64,000 nucleotides of DNA, from positions 248,001-312,000 of the forward strand of contig NZ_RJUU01000003.1 of the NCBI RefSeq assembly GCF_003751445.1, read 5' to 3'. Numbering within the stretch: position 1 is the first letter of the stretch; every line of letters begins with the position of its first letter. Of the stretch, positions 1 to 7,961 are shown one piece after another. A program made the position numbers and the translations under genes. The notes beneath the pieces were generated by a model. It was not told the DNA's origin. It ran no database searches and worked only from the letters and a program-made list of their open reading frames with translations. The stretch is from Streptomyces sp. 840.1 (GTDB taxonomy: Bacteria; Actinomycetota; Actinomycetes; Streptomycetales; Streptomycetaceae).

Positions 1-302
1 AGGGTGCGGCGGGCGGCCGGCCAGAACCTGCGGGTGTCCTCCAGTGCGTCGGCGAAGTTGCGCAGGCCGATGTGGCTCTTGCCCGCGTTCACGGCGCCGA
101 AGGCGTCGGTGAGGCTGAGGTCGAGGGTGAAGGCCAGCGGGAAGACGATCATCAGGCCGACGAAGAGCAGTGCCGGGGCGAGCATCATCCACTTCAGCCG
201 CCGGTTGGCCTGGTCGAAGGTGCGGGGCCGGCGTGCGCGGGGCGCCGTCGTCTGCGGCGGGCGGGGGGTGGCGCGGGCCGCGGAGACCTCGGTGGTGGAC
301 AT
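1..302 (-). CDS. Carbohydrate ABC transporter permease (MalF type), partial
   Basis: N-terminal part (about 100 codons) of an inner-membrane permease; the rest lies beyond the left edge of the window. The start ATG at 302-300 overlaps the stop of the solute-binding protein gene by one base (TGATG), so the two are translationally coupled. The protein has a basic cytoplasmic lead (PRARRPRTFDQANRRLKW) followed by a hydrophobic first membrane helix (MMLAPALLFVGLMIVFPLAF) and then the LTDAFG...GLRNF region, which is usual for MalF/UgpA-type sugar permeases. It should form the channel for the substrate delivered by the neighbouring lipoprotein. Substrate is not determinable. Confidence 0.85.
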   Translation of the reverse strand, partial: MSTTEVSAARATPRPPQTTAPRARRPRTFDQANRRLKWMMLAPALLFVGLMIVFPLAFTLDLSLTDAFGAVNAGKSHIGLRNFADALEDTRRFWPAARRT

Positions 303-1621
303 CAGGACTCCTTGTGGCGGTTGTCGCGTACGAGGAACTCGGCGAACTCCGCGTCCGCGTCGCGTGCGACCGGCGGTACGGACTCGCCGAGTATGCCCGC
401 GACCAGTGGACGGCCGACGATGTCGCGGGCCCGGCCGACCTGGAGGACCCGGGGCCGGTCGTAGCCGCGACCGCGTTCGGCGTTGAGCCGCATGGCTTCG
501 GCGAGGTCCGGCGGGAAGGAGGCCAGCGTCTTCGGGTCGGACCACACCGAGGAGCGGGCGCCGGGTATGCCGTCGGACTGCAGGGCGGCCGACATCCCGG
601 GCCCCGCGGCCCACCTGATGAACTCCCAGGCGTCGTCGCGCAGAAGGGAGAAGGTGTTGATGCCGAGGCTCCAGGACGGGATGTTGTGGGGTCTGGCGCC
701 TGCCGGTCCGGCCGGGAAGGGCGCGAAGCCGACGCTCTCGCGCACCTTGGACACCTTGGGGTCGAGGAAGCTGCTGTAGATCGCGTCGGCGTCGATGTAG
801 AACGCCGCCTTGCCCTGGGCGAAGATCGGCATCGCCTGTTCGAGGCTCATGTTGGTCGCGCCGGGCGGGCCGGCCTTGGCCAGCAGGCTGCCGTAGTACT
901 CGTACGCGGCCAGGGCCTCGGGGCTGCCGATGCCGGACTTCCCGTCGATGACGAAGTCCCCGCCGTGCGAGTAGAGGAAGCTCGACCACTGGGAGACGGC
1001 GCCGCTGCGCTGGCCCCGGCCGACGTATCCGTAGAAGCCTTTGTCGCGCCGGGTCAGCTCCCGGGCGGCGTCCATCAGCGCGTCCAGGGTGCGCGGCGGC
1101 CCGCCGAGGTCCTCGACCAGGTCCTTGCGGTAGTAGAGCGCGGGGCGTTCGGTCACCACCGGGACGCTCAGCACCTTTCCGGCGGTCACGGACGCCTCGC
1201 GCGGGGCCTTCTGGAAGTCCGGCCAGTCGAACTCCGCGTCGTCCTCGACCCGGTCGCTGAGGTCGGCGAGCCAGCCGTTGTGGCCGAAGACCAGCTGTTC
1301 CTGGAGTGCGCGGACCATCATGACGTCGACGTCGGTGCCCGAGGCGTTCAGCTTGACGTTGTAGCTGCTCGACAACTGGTCGGCGGTGAGCAGGGTCATG
1401 GAGACCCGCCGTCCGATCCGGTCCTCGAACTCCTTGATGCGGCGCTTGATCGCCTGGGACCACACGTGGTTGATGGCCATGATCCGCAGCGGCGTACCGG
1501 CCGTGGGCTTCCCGCCACCGGCCGAACAGGCGCTCAGCGCCCCCGCCCCGGCGGCGCCCGCGACTCCTGCCGCCAGCCTCCCGAAGGCGCGCCGGCTCAG
1601 GAGCTGGCTGCTCGTGGACAT
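302..1621 (-). CDS. Extracellular solute-binding lipoprotein of a carbohydrate ABC transporter
   Basis: 439 aa, family 1 sugar-binding protein. The N-terminus has a twin-arginine-like stretch (SRRAFGRLAAG) and a lipobox ending at Cys about residue 32 (GALSAC), so it should be exported and anchored outside the membrane. The body has the two-lobed binding-protein pattern, for example VSVPVVTERPALYYRKDLVE and a late helix EFIRWAAGPG. A GAGGA Shine-Dalgarno lies just before ATG 1621. It is the first transporter gene after the GntR regulator and is followed with a one-base overlap by the permease. The 229-bp gap upstream carries a GntR-type operator. The ligand is unknown; a mono- or oligosaccharide is likely from the family. 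Confidence 0.9.
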   Translation of the reverse strand: MSTSSQLLSRRAFGRLAAGVAGAAGAGALSACSAGGGKPTAGTPLRIMAINHVWSQAIKRRIKEFEDRIGRRVSMTLLTADQLSSSYNVKLNASGTDVDVMMVRALQEQLVFGHNGWLADLSDRVEDDAEFDWPDFQKAPREASVTAGKVLSVPVVTERPALYYRKDLVEDLGGPPRTLDALMDAARELTRRDKGFYGYVGRGQRSGAVSQWSSFLYSHGGDFVIDGKSGIGSPEALAAYEYYGSLLAKAGPPGATNMSLEQAMPIFAQGKAAFYIDADAIYSSFLDPKVSKVRESVGFAPFPAGPAGARPHNIPSWSLGINTFSLLRDDAWEFIRWAAGPGMSAALQSDGIPGARSSVWSDPKTLASFPPDLAEAMRLNAERGRGYDRPRVLQVGRARDIVGRPLVAGILGESVPPVARDADAEFAEFLVRDNRHKES

Positions 1622-1716
1622 CCTTGTCCTCGTCTCTGTGCGGTGTGGTGCCGGGTCTCGTGGTGCCGGGGACTGCGTGTCGCGTCCCGGTCCGCACCAC
1701 CCCGACCGTCTGGTCC

Positions 1717-1733
1717 AACTGGTAGGACCAGTT
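1717..1733. promoter_or_regulatory. Candidate operator of the FadR-type GntR regulator
   Basis: Perfect 7-bp inverted repeat AACTGGT-AGG-ACCAGTT about 95 bp upstream of the binding-protein start. Its core TGGTnnnACCA fits the T-G-G-T-N-A-C-C-A type site of FadR/GntR regulators (known for the family). An overlapping repeat TGGTCC...GGACCA spans 1711-1730. The gene just upstream encodes such a regulator, so this is probably its site for controlling the transporter. Confidence 0.7.
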
Positions 1734-1850
1734 GTTTCAGACGGGACCGTAACAGCAGAAGAGCCGTGCCGACCAGCCCCTGAGGGGAATTGTCCGTGGG
1801 GGAACGGGAGAACTGCCGGTGCGGGGAAGCCCTGGTGAACCGGTGGGCGG

Positions 1851-2672
1851 CTACTCGCCGGATCCGCCGCCCCGGCGGCCCTCCGCCTGGTCGAGCAGCG
1901 TCTCGATGTGGTTGCGGGCCATGGTGTCGACCCGCAGGTCGAGATCCGCCCCGTAGGTGCGCAGCCCCAGCGTCAGGTGCTCCCGCATCCGTACGCAGGC
2001 GAGGTCGACGTCCCGCGCCTCGACCGCTTCGAAGATCTCCGGATGGTGCGGCACGCCGGCCTCGGCGATCGACGGGTCGGAGTTCGAGCGGAGCATCATC
2101 TCGAACATCATCCCGCTGATCGAGGACAGCATGATCCGCAGGACGGGGTTCTTGCTCGCCACGGCGATGGCGTCGTGGAAGTCCATGTCCGCCTGGGCCT
2201 TGACGACGACGTCGGTGGCCGCCTCCAGGGCGTCCCGCGCGGACCGCATGGCCGCGATGTCCTCGTCCGTCGCCCGCTCGGTCGCCAGCCGGACCATCTC
2301 CACCTCCAGCGGGATCCGGGCCTCGATGAGCTGACGCACGGTGGGCCGGCCGGCCCGGTACAGCGCGTCGTACCCCCTGGCCTGCCCGGATGACTGCTCC
2401 CGGACGAAGGAGCCCCGCCCCGGGGCGACTTCGATCAGGTGCTGGGCCTCGAGCCGCCGCAGCACCTCGCGCACGACGTTGCGGCTGGAGCCGAAGTGGG
2501 CGGCGAGCTCGCGCTCCGAGGGGAGCTTGGTCCCGACGGCGATCTCTCCGGACCTGATGTCGTGCTCCAGCTGACGGGCGATGCTCTCGGTGAGGAGCCC
2601 GCGCCGGGCGGGGTCCGCGACCGGGCCCGGCCATTCGGAACCTGACGGGGAGGAAGGGGCGGACGGCTGCAT
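1851..2672 (-). CDS. FadR/GntR-family transcriptional regulator
   Basis: 273 aa. The N-terminal winged helix (about residues 28-95) is typical GntR: IRSGEIAVGTKLPSERELAA then SSRNVVREVLRRLEAQHLI. The C-terminal all-helical FCD effector domain (about 115-245) contains RQLIEARIPLEVEMVRLA, DMDFHDAIAVAS and late histidines (HHPEIFEAVEARD) that in this subfamily usually help bind a metal and an organic acid. It lies directly upstream of the sugar transporter operon, with the inverted repeat at 1717-1733 between them, so repression of that operon by this protein is the likely role. The family assignment is firm; effector and targets are inferred. Confidence 0.9.
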   Translation of the reverse strand: MQPSAPSSPSGSEWPGPVADPARRGLLTESIARQLEHDIRSGEIAVGTKLPSERELAAHFGSSRNVVREVLRRLEAQHLIEVAPGRGSFVREQSSGQARGYDALYRAGRPTVRQLIEARIPLEVEMVRLATERATDEDIAAMRSARDALEAATDVVVKAQADMDFHDAIAVASKNPVLRIMLSSISGMMFEMMLRSNSDPSIAEAGVPHHPEIFEAVEARDVDLACVRMREHLTLGLRTYGADLDLRVDTMARNHIETLLDQAEGRRGGGSGE

Positions 2673-2757
2673 GATCGCAGCGTACAGGCCGGTCGCGGCC
2701 CGTACACGAGCCCTGACCGGCTGCTTGCCAGCCCGGCCCTCGGCCCGGCGGCATCCG

Positions 2758-2806
2758 CCCGCCCCCGTGTCCCGCGCCTGCGGGCCGGGCAGGGCTCGGG
2801 GGCGGG
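2758..2806 (-). terminator. Possible terminator after the alcohol dehydrogenase gene
   Basis: Inverted repeat CCCGCCCCCG (2758-2767) and CGGGGGCGGG (2797-2806), 10-bp perfect arms with a 29-nt loop, just past the dehydrogenase stop. No U-run follows, which is common in Streptomyces. Confidence 0.4.
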
Positions 2807-2813
2807 CCGGGCG

Positions 2814-3860
2814 TCAGATGGTGGCGGTGTCGATCACGAAGCGGTAGCGCACGTCACTGGCGAGCACCCGCTCGTACGCCTCGTTGATCCGGTCCGCGCT
2901 GATCAGTTCGATCTCGGCGCCGAGGGAGTGCTCCGCGCAGAAGTCGAGCATCTCCTGCGTCTCACGGATCCCGCCGATCCCGGAGCCCGCCAGGGTCTTC
3001 CGGCCGCCGATGACGGAGAACAGGTTCAGCGACACCGGCTCCTCCGGTGCGCCCACGTTGACCATCGCGCCGTCCGTCCGCAGCAGCGCGAGATACGCGT
3101 CCAGCGGGAGCGGCGCCGAGACCGTGGAGATGATCAGGTCGAACGAGCCCTTGAGCTGCTCGAACGTCGCCGGGTCGCTGGTGGCGAAGTAGTGGTCGGC
3201 GCCCAGTTTCAGTCCGTCCGCCTCCTTGCGCAGCGACTGGCTGAGCACGGTCACCTCGGCGCCGAGCGCGTGGGCGATCTTGACACCCATGTGCCCGAGG
3301 CCGCCCAGGCCGACGATGGCGACCTTCTTGCCGGGGCCGGCGTTCCAGTGGGCGAGCGGCGAATAGGTCGTGATGCCGGCGCAGAGCAGCGGGGCGGCCT
3401 CGTCCAGCGCGATGCCCTCGGGTATGCGCAGCGTGTAGTTCTCGTCGACGACCACGTGCGTGGAGTACCCGCCGTAGGTGGGCTCGCCGTCCTTGCCCAC
3501 GGCGTTGTACGTGCCGACGTTGCCCTCGGAGCAGTACTGCTCCAGGCCGGCCTTGCAGTTGTCGCACGTACGGCACGAGTCGACCATGCAGCCGACACCG
3601 ACCCGGTCGCCGACCGCGAACTTCGTGACTCCGGGACCGACCTCGGCGACGACGCCGGCGATCTCGTGGCCGGGAACCATCGGGAAGATGCCCTTGCCCC
3701 AGCCGTCACGGGCCTGGTGGATGTCCGAGTGGCAGATCCCGGCGTACTTGATGTCGATGAGGACGTCGTGCTCGCCGACCGGCCGGCGCGGCACGGTCGT
3801 GCGCTCCAGCGGAGCCTTGGGAGCGGGTGCGGCGTATGCGGCGACGGTGGTGACAGTCAT
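2814..3860 (-). CDS. Zinc-dependent NAD(P) alcohol dehydrogenase (YahK/cinnamyl type)
   Basis: 348 aa, full length for the medium-chain dehydrogenase family. It has the catalytic zinc Cys and following His-Ser-Asp ([15 protein letters not shown]), the [10 protein letters not shown] zinc-ligand loop, the structural zinc cysteines ([16 protein letters not shown]) and the cofactor-binding [13 protein letters not shown] loop. Members of this branch reduce aldehydes to alcohols with broad specificity (family knowledge). The gene is divergent from an XRE regulator across a 151-bp gap, a common pairing in actinomycetes, so that regulator probably controls it. The physiological substrate is unknown. 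Confidence 0.92.
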   Translation of the reverse strand: MTVTTVAAYAAPAPKAPLERTTVPRRPVGEHDVLIDIKYAGICHSDIHQARDGWGKGIFPMVPGHEIAGVVAEVGPGVTKFAVGDRVGVGCMVDSCRTCDNCKAGLEQYCSEGNVGTYNAVGKDGEPTYGGYSTHVVVDENYTLRIPEGIALDEAAPLLCAGITTYSPLAHWNAGPGKKVAIVGLGGLGHMGVKIAHALGAEVTVLSQSLRKEADGLKLGADHYFATSDPATFEQLKGSFDLIISTVSAPLPLDAYLALLRTDGAMVNVGAPEEPVSLNLFSVIGGRKTLAGSGIGGIRETQEMLDFCAEHSLGAEIELISADRINEAYERVLASDVRYRFVIDTATI

Positions 3861-4011
3861 CCGGAAGCGATCTCCTCAGAAGTGGGGGGTTGCCGTTCCA
3901 GTCTGCCTCCTGCCCCGGCAAACACCCAGGTCACTGCTGTGCCTACGCCTGCTGTGCGTACTACCGGCAGGGTCATGCTGAGCACTGCGCCGTACCCGGA
4001 TACTGGAGGAC

Positions 4012-4875
4012 ATGGACCAGCGCGCCGAACTCAGCGAATTCCTCCGCATCCGCCGGGGCCGGCTCAAGCCCGAGGACGTGGGCCTGCCGAACCTCGGGCG
4101 GGCCCGCCGGGTGCCGGGGCTCCGCCGCGAGGAGCTGGCGCAGCTCGCCGGGGTGTCCGTGGCGTACTACACACGTCTGGAGCAGGGGAACAGCGGGAAC
4201 GTCTCCGGCGAGGTGCTGGACGCGATCGCGCGGGCGCTGCGGCTGTCGGACACCGAGCACGCCCACCTCACCCACCTGGCGAACCCGAAGACGAAGAAGA
4301 AGCGGGCGGCCGCCGCTCGCCCGCAGCGGCTGCGGGCGGAGCTCCAGCATCTGATCGACGCCATGGAGTCGGTGCCCGCGTATGTCCTGGGCCGGCGGAT
4401 GGAGATCCTCGCGTCGAACCGGATGGCACGGGCGCTGCTCGGTGACGAGACGGCGCTGCCGCCCGAGGAGCGGAACATGGCGCGGATCGTCTTCCTCGAT
4501 CCGAACTCCCGTGACCTGTACGTGGACTGGGAGTGCAAGGCCATCGAGCTGGTGAGCGCCCTGCGGCTGTGCGCGGGCTGCTGGCCCGACGATCAGCAGC
4601 TGTCCGCACTGGTGGGGGAGCTCTCCGTGAAGAGCGAGGAGTTCAGGAAGCTGTGGGCAGCGCACACGGTCCAGGAGAAGGGGTACGGCACCAAACGGCT
4701 GCACCATCCGCTGGTGGGCGACCTCACCCTGTCCTACGAGACGCTGAAGCTGCCCGCCGATCAGGACATGTCCCTGATCACGTTCCATCCCGCGCCCGGT
4801 TCGGCGTCCGAGGAGTCGATGCGGCTGCTCGCCAGCTGGGGCCTCGACACGGACACCCGGACCGCACACCACTGA
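4012..4875 (+). CDS. XRE-family regulator with MmyB-like ligand domain
   Basis: 287 aa. An N-terminal helix-turn-helix (about residues 10-80: LGRARRVPGLRREELAQLAG, YYTRLEQGN) is followed by a C-terminal PAS-like MmyB domain (about 105-275) that in relatives binds fatty acids or other small ligands. The short MDQRAELSEFLRIRRGRL lead is characteristic of the group. It is divergently paired with the alcohol dehydrogenase, a widespread arrangement in which the regulator represses or induces the adjacent oxidoreductase. The stop is only 34 bp from the stop of the converging PAS-LuxR gene. Confidence 0.9.
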   Translation: MDQRAELSEFLRIRRGRLKPEDVGLPNLGRARRVPGLRREELAQLAGVSVAYYTRLEQGNSGNVSGEVLDAIARALRLSDTEHAHLTHLANPKTKKKRAAAARPQRLRAELQHLIDAMESVPAYVLGRRMEILASNRMARALLGDETALPPEERNMARIVFLDPNSRDLYVDWECKAIELVSALRLCAGCWPDDQQLSALVGELSVKSEEFRKLWAAHTVQEKGYGTKRLHHPLVGDLTLSYETLKLPADQDMSLITFHPAPGSASEESMRLLASWGLDTDTRTAHH

Positions 4876-4909
4876 CCGGGCTCCCCCGGGCACCGGGCCG
4901 GGCCGCGCC

Positions 4910-6205
4910 TCAGGTGGGGCTGAGCGGATGGGTGGCCGTGGCGGAGCGCGGGGGCCAGGCGCGGGGTGCCAGGATGCCGAGGACGTAGGCACGGGCGACG
5001 AGGGCGGGTCTGGTCGCGGCACCGAGCAGTTCCCGCAGCCGGCTGAGGTGGTAGTCGACCGTCTGCCGGGACAGCCTCATCGAGGTGGCTATCTCACCGT
5101 TGCTGCTGCCCTCCGCGAGGAGGGCGAGTATCCGGATCTGCGCGGCGGTGAGCGGCGCATGGGCTTCGTGGACGAGGCTCTGGTGCGTGACGACGGCCCA
5201 GACGTTACGGGCACGGGCGGCGGACCGGCCGACCGTCGTCAGATGCAGCTGCGCGCGGCGCTGCCGCCCCCGGACGTCGACGAGCACGGCGGACGTCTCC
5301 ACCCGCCTGATACGGCGGGCTATCAGGCCGTTCCATCTCCGGTGCAGCTGAGCGAGGTCGGGCGTCGGGGCGAGCAGGGTGTGCGCGCGCCGGCCGACGA
5401 GGTCGGAGCTGCGGGTCTCCAGCAGTTCGGCGGCCGCCGCGCTCGCCTGTACGACGCGGCCGTTCGCCGACAGGAGGGCGCAGGGCAGGCCGCTGTGGTC
5501 GCGCAGCGCCTGCAGGTTCTCCTCCGCCTCCCGGCGCTGCGCCATCGCCCGGGTGTGTTCGGTGATGTCCACGTAGATGCCCGCGATGCAGGTCTGGCCG
5601 TTCTCCTGCACGGGGAAGCGGTGGCCCGCCGCCTGGCCGGTGGTGCCGTCCGAGCGCTGGTAGCCGAGCGTGTGGCGCACCGGCCTGCCGCGGGCCAGGA
5701 TCTCCTGGTCGAGCGCGCGGAACTGAACGGCGTCGCCCTGGGCGTCGAAGTCCTCGATGTACTTGCCGACGACTTGCTCCGGAGTGGTGCCGTACAGGTG
5801 GGCGTAGGCGTGGTTGGCCCAGAGGTAGCGCCCGTCGCGGTCCCGGATGAAGGCGGCGGCCGGGGCGAGATCGGCGAAGTCGGCGAACGCGGCGTACCGG
5901 CGCGGGCCCTCGGTCCGGGCGCCGACCTCCACCGCGAGTCCGCGTGTGCGGCCCCGGCCGCGGTTCTCGTCCAGGTGCCAGCTCACGTCGAAGGTGCGGC
6001 CGTCGAACAGGGCCTGGCGGCAGCCGTTCGCGGGTGTGCGCCCCGGGGCCGGCAGTTCCTGGCGCATCCGGTCGAGAAATCGCTGTGCTGTGGGTAAGTC
6101 GGCGAAGGCGCCTCCTCCCCGTGCCAGAACGCGCCACTGTCCGTCAGCCTCCCACCAGGACACGCGTAGATGCTCAAGCATTTCCTTCAGACCTGAATCG
6201 TCCAC
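4910..6205 (-). CDS. PAS-domain LuxR-type transcriptional regulator
   Basis: About 431 aa from GTG 6205, chosen because GGAAGG sits just upstream and because sequence before it in the longer frame looks non-coding. The central region contains a PAS domain (about residues 100-215, including DRDGRYLWANHAYAHLYGTT and the PAC end GIYVDITEHT) and a second PAS-like segment. The C-terminus has a LuxR/GerE helix-turn-helix (about 355-410: LTAAQIRILALLAEGSSNGE, MRLSRQTVDYHLSRLRELLG). No receiver domain is seen, so it probably senses a ligand or redox signal itself. It is divergent from the ATP-grasp/dikinase/MFS operon across 382 bp and is the obvious candidate for its regulator. Confidence 0.88.
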   Translation of the reverse strand: MDDSGLKEMLEHLRVSWWEADGQWRVLARGGGAFADLPTAQRFLDRMRQELPAPGRTPANGCRQALFDGRTFDVSWHLDENRGRGRTRGLAVEVGARTEGPRRYAAFADFADLAPAAAFIRDRDGRYLWANHAYAHLYGTTPEQVVGKYIEDFDAQGDAVQFRALDQEILARGRPVRHTLGYQRSDGTTGQAAGHRFPVQENGQTCIAGIYVDITEHTRAMAQRREAEENLQALRDHSGLPCALLSANGRVVQASAAAAELLETRSSDLVGRRAHTLLAPTPDLAQLHRRWNGLIARRIRRVETSAVLVDVRGRQRRAQLHLTTVGRSAARARNVWAVVTHQSLVHEAHAPLTAAQIRILALLAEGSSNGEIATSMRLSRQTVDYHLSRLRELLGAATRPALVARAYVLGILAPRAWPPRSATATHPLSPT

Positions 6206-6587
6206 AGGGGCCTTCCGTTCTTGGTCGTCCGACTGAAGCGGGGTGCCATCGCCATGCGTATCCCGTGCGGAGCGCGAGCATGCCCGGTTCTCGGCCGACC
6301 TGGAAACGGTGGGCCCGCCCCTGCGGGAGACCGATCGGTGCGTGCGAGGCCGGACGGCGGTGCGAGGCGGCCCGCAACTCTGGCATTTGCCTGAGCGGAA
6401 GGTGCTCCCGGGGGCGTTGCGGCCCTCCGCCGCCTGATTCCCTTGTGTGTACGGGCGAACACACCATGTCACGGGCGGGGCCGGCATTCCCGCCCGGTCG
6501 GCCGCCGGGGCGAGCCCCAGCCGGGTTCCGGACACGCTGTCCGGCCCGCGCAATTCTGACGACACGAACGAATGGAGACGAACTTCA
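6206..6587. promoter_or_regulatory. Divergent promoter region of the PAS-LuxR gene and the ATP-grasp operon
   Basis: 382 bp without a convincing gene; it must hold both divergent promoters. I see no strong -35/-10 pair. A perfect 6-bp inverted repeat GTGTGT-8 nt-ACACAC at 6445-6464 is a possible regulator site. Confidence 0.45.
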
Positions 6588-7961
6588 GTGAGCACGGTGC
6601 TGTTGGTGCATGCCAAGGGTGGTCCACCGCTCGGCTACGTCCTGTCCCGGGCGGCCGCGAAGTCGCACGTACACCTGCTGGCGCTCAGCGATCTTCCTGC
6701 CTCGGCGGCCGACGCCGCGGCGAGCCTGTGCGCCTCGGTCGTGACACCCGCCGACGCGGATCGCACCGACCTGGTCTCCCTGATCGCCTCGCATGCGCGG
6801 GCCGTGGGCGCCGACGCGGTGCTCACCTTCTCCGAGTACGCGGTCGTCGCCGTCGCCGAGGCCTGCGAGGAACTCGGTCTCGCCGGAGCCGGGGGCGCCT
6901 CCGCCCTGGCTCGCGACAAGCGGCTCATGCGGCGCACCTGGCAGGAACACGGTCTCTCCCAGCCCGAGTTCCGCCCGGTCGCCACCGAGGCCGGTCTGCG
7001 CGAGGCCACCGGCGCCCTGTCCTTCCCGCTGCTACTCAAGGCGGCCTGGAGCGCCGGCTCCACCGCGCACCAGATCATCCGCTCCCCGCACGAGGTGTCC
7101 GCCGCCTGGCGCCGTTCGCGTGAAGTGATGTCCGCATCAGCCCGGTTGGGCTACTCGGAACTCCATGTGGCCGAGGCCGAGGCCGACTTCGTCGTCGAGG
7201 AGATAGTGAGCGGCACCGCCTCGGACTGGTTCGCGGAGCCCGGCTGGGGCGACTACGTCAGCGTCGAGGGCGTCGTGGCGGACGGCGTCTTCCACCCGGT
7301 CTGTCTCAGCGGCCGGATGCCGACGGTCGAGCCGTTCACCGAGCGCGCGGGGATCACGCCCGCTCCCCTGCCGCAGGACCTCCAGGACCGCGTCGTGGCC
7401 CTCGCCCGGCAGGCCGTGGACGCCCTCGGTCTGAAGAACTGCGGGACGCACACCGAGATCAAGCTAGGCGCCGGGGGGCGTATGTGGCTGATCGAGACAG
7501 CCGCCCGGTTCGGCGGCGCGATGACTGTCCCGCAGATCGAGGAGGTCTTCGGTCTGGACCTCGTCGGCATGCTGGTCGACCACCTCCTGGGCCGCCCGGT
7601 GGACTGGCCCGCCGACGCCCGTACCCCTGACCGGGCGCGCGGCGCCGCCGGGTCCCTCGTCGTCCTCGCCGTCGACGGCGACGGCGCGGCCTGGCCGGAC
7701 CGGCGGGTCTGGGACTTCCCGGCCGTCCTGGCGGGCGCGCCGCTCGACAGGGGCAGCGCACTGTCGGTGGTGGCGGAGTGTTCGCTCCCCGACGGCAGCG
7801 CGGTGCCCGTCTACGACCCGGCCGCAGGCGCCAACACCATGGCGGCGCTGTGCCTCCTGTCCGCCGGCGACCCGCAGACCGTGCTCCGCGACTTCGAGAC
7901 ACTGGTGGACGCCCTGCCCCAGGTCCTGCCCGCAGCGCTGGCCGAGGAAGTCTCCGCATGA
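6588..7961 (+). CDS. ATP-grasp ligase-like protein
   Basis: 457 aa from GTG 6588; GGAG at 6574-6577 supports this start over the longer open frame. It has the three-part ATP-grasp layout: an N-terminal pre-ATP-grasp fold (VLLVHAKGGPPLGYVLSRAA), an ATP-binding lysine segment near residue 145-160 (SFPLLLKAAWSAGS), and a metal-binding end near 285-305 (THTEIKLG...WLIETAARFGG). Family members join a carboxylate to an amine or other nucleophile through an acyl-phosphate. The canonical Asn of the E-x-N-x-R metal site is Ala here (ETAAR), which may alter metal binding. It overlaps the dikinase gene by four bases (ATGA), so it is the first gene of a coupled operon. The substrate is unknown. Confidence 0.85.
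   Translation: MSTVLLVHAKGGPPLGYVLSRAAAKSHVHLLALSDLPASAADAAASLCASVVTPADADRTDLVSLIASHARAVGADAVLTFSEYAVVAVAEACEELGLAGAGGASALARDKRLMRRTWQEHGLSQPEFRPVATEAGLREATGALSFPLLLKAAWSAGSTAHQIIRSPHEVSAAWRRSREVMSASARLGYSELHVAEAEADFVVEEIVSGTASDWFAEPGWGDYVSVEGVVADGVFHPVCLSGRMPTVEPFTERAGITPAPLPQDLQDRVVALARQAVDALGLKNCGTHTEIKLGAGGRMWLIETAARFGGAMTVPQIEEVFGLDLVGMLVDHLLGRPVDWPADARTPDRARGAAGSLVVLAVDGDGAAWPDRRVWDFPAVLAGAPLDRGSALSVVAECSLPDGSAVPVYDPAAGANTMAALCLLSAGDPQTVLRDFETLVDALPQVLPAALAEEVSA

Noticed and set aside
170..1783. 537-aa plus-strand frame opposite the binding-protein gene
   Set aside because: It is the antisense reading of a well-supported binding-protein gene, has Arg/Gly/Val-rich shadow composition and no domain.
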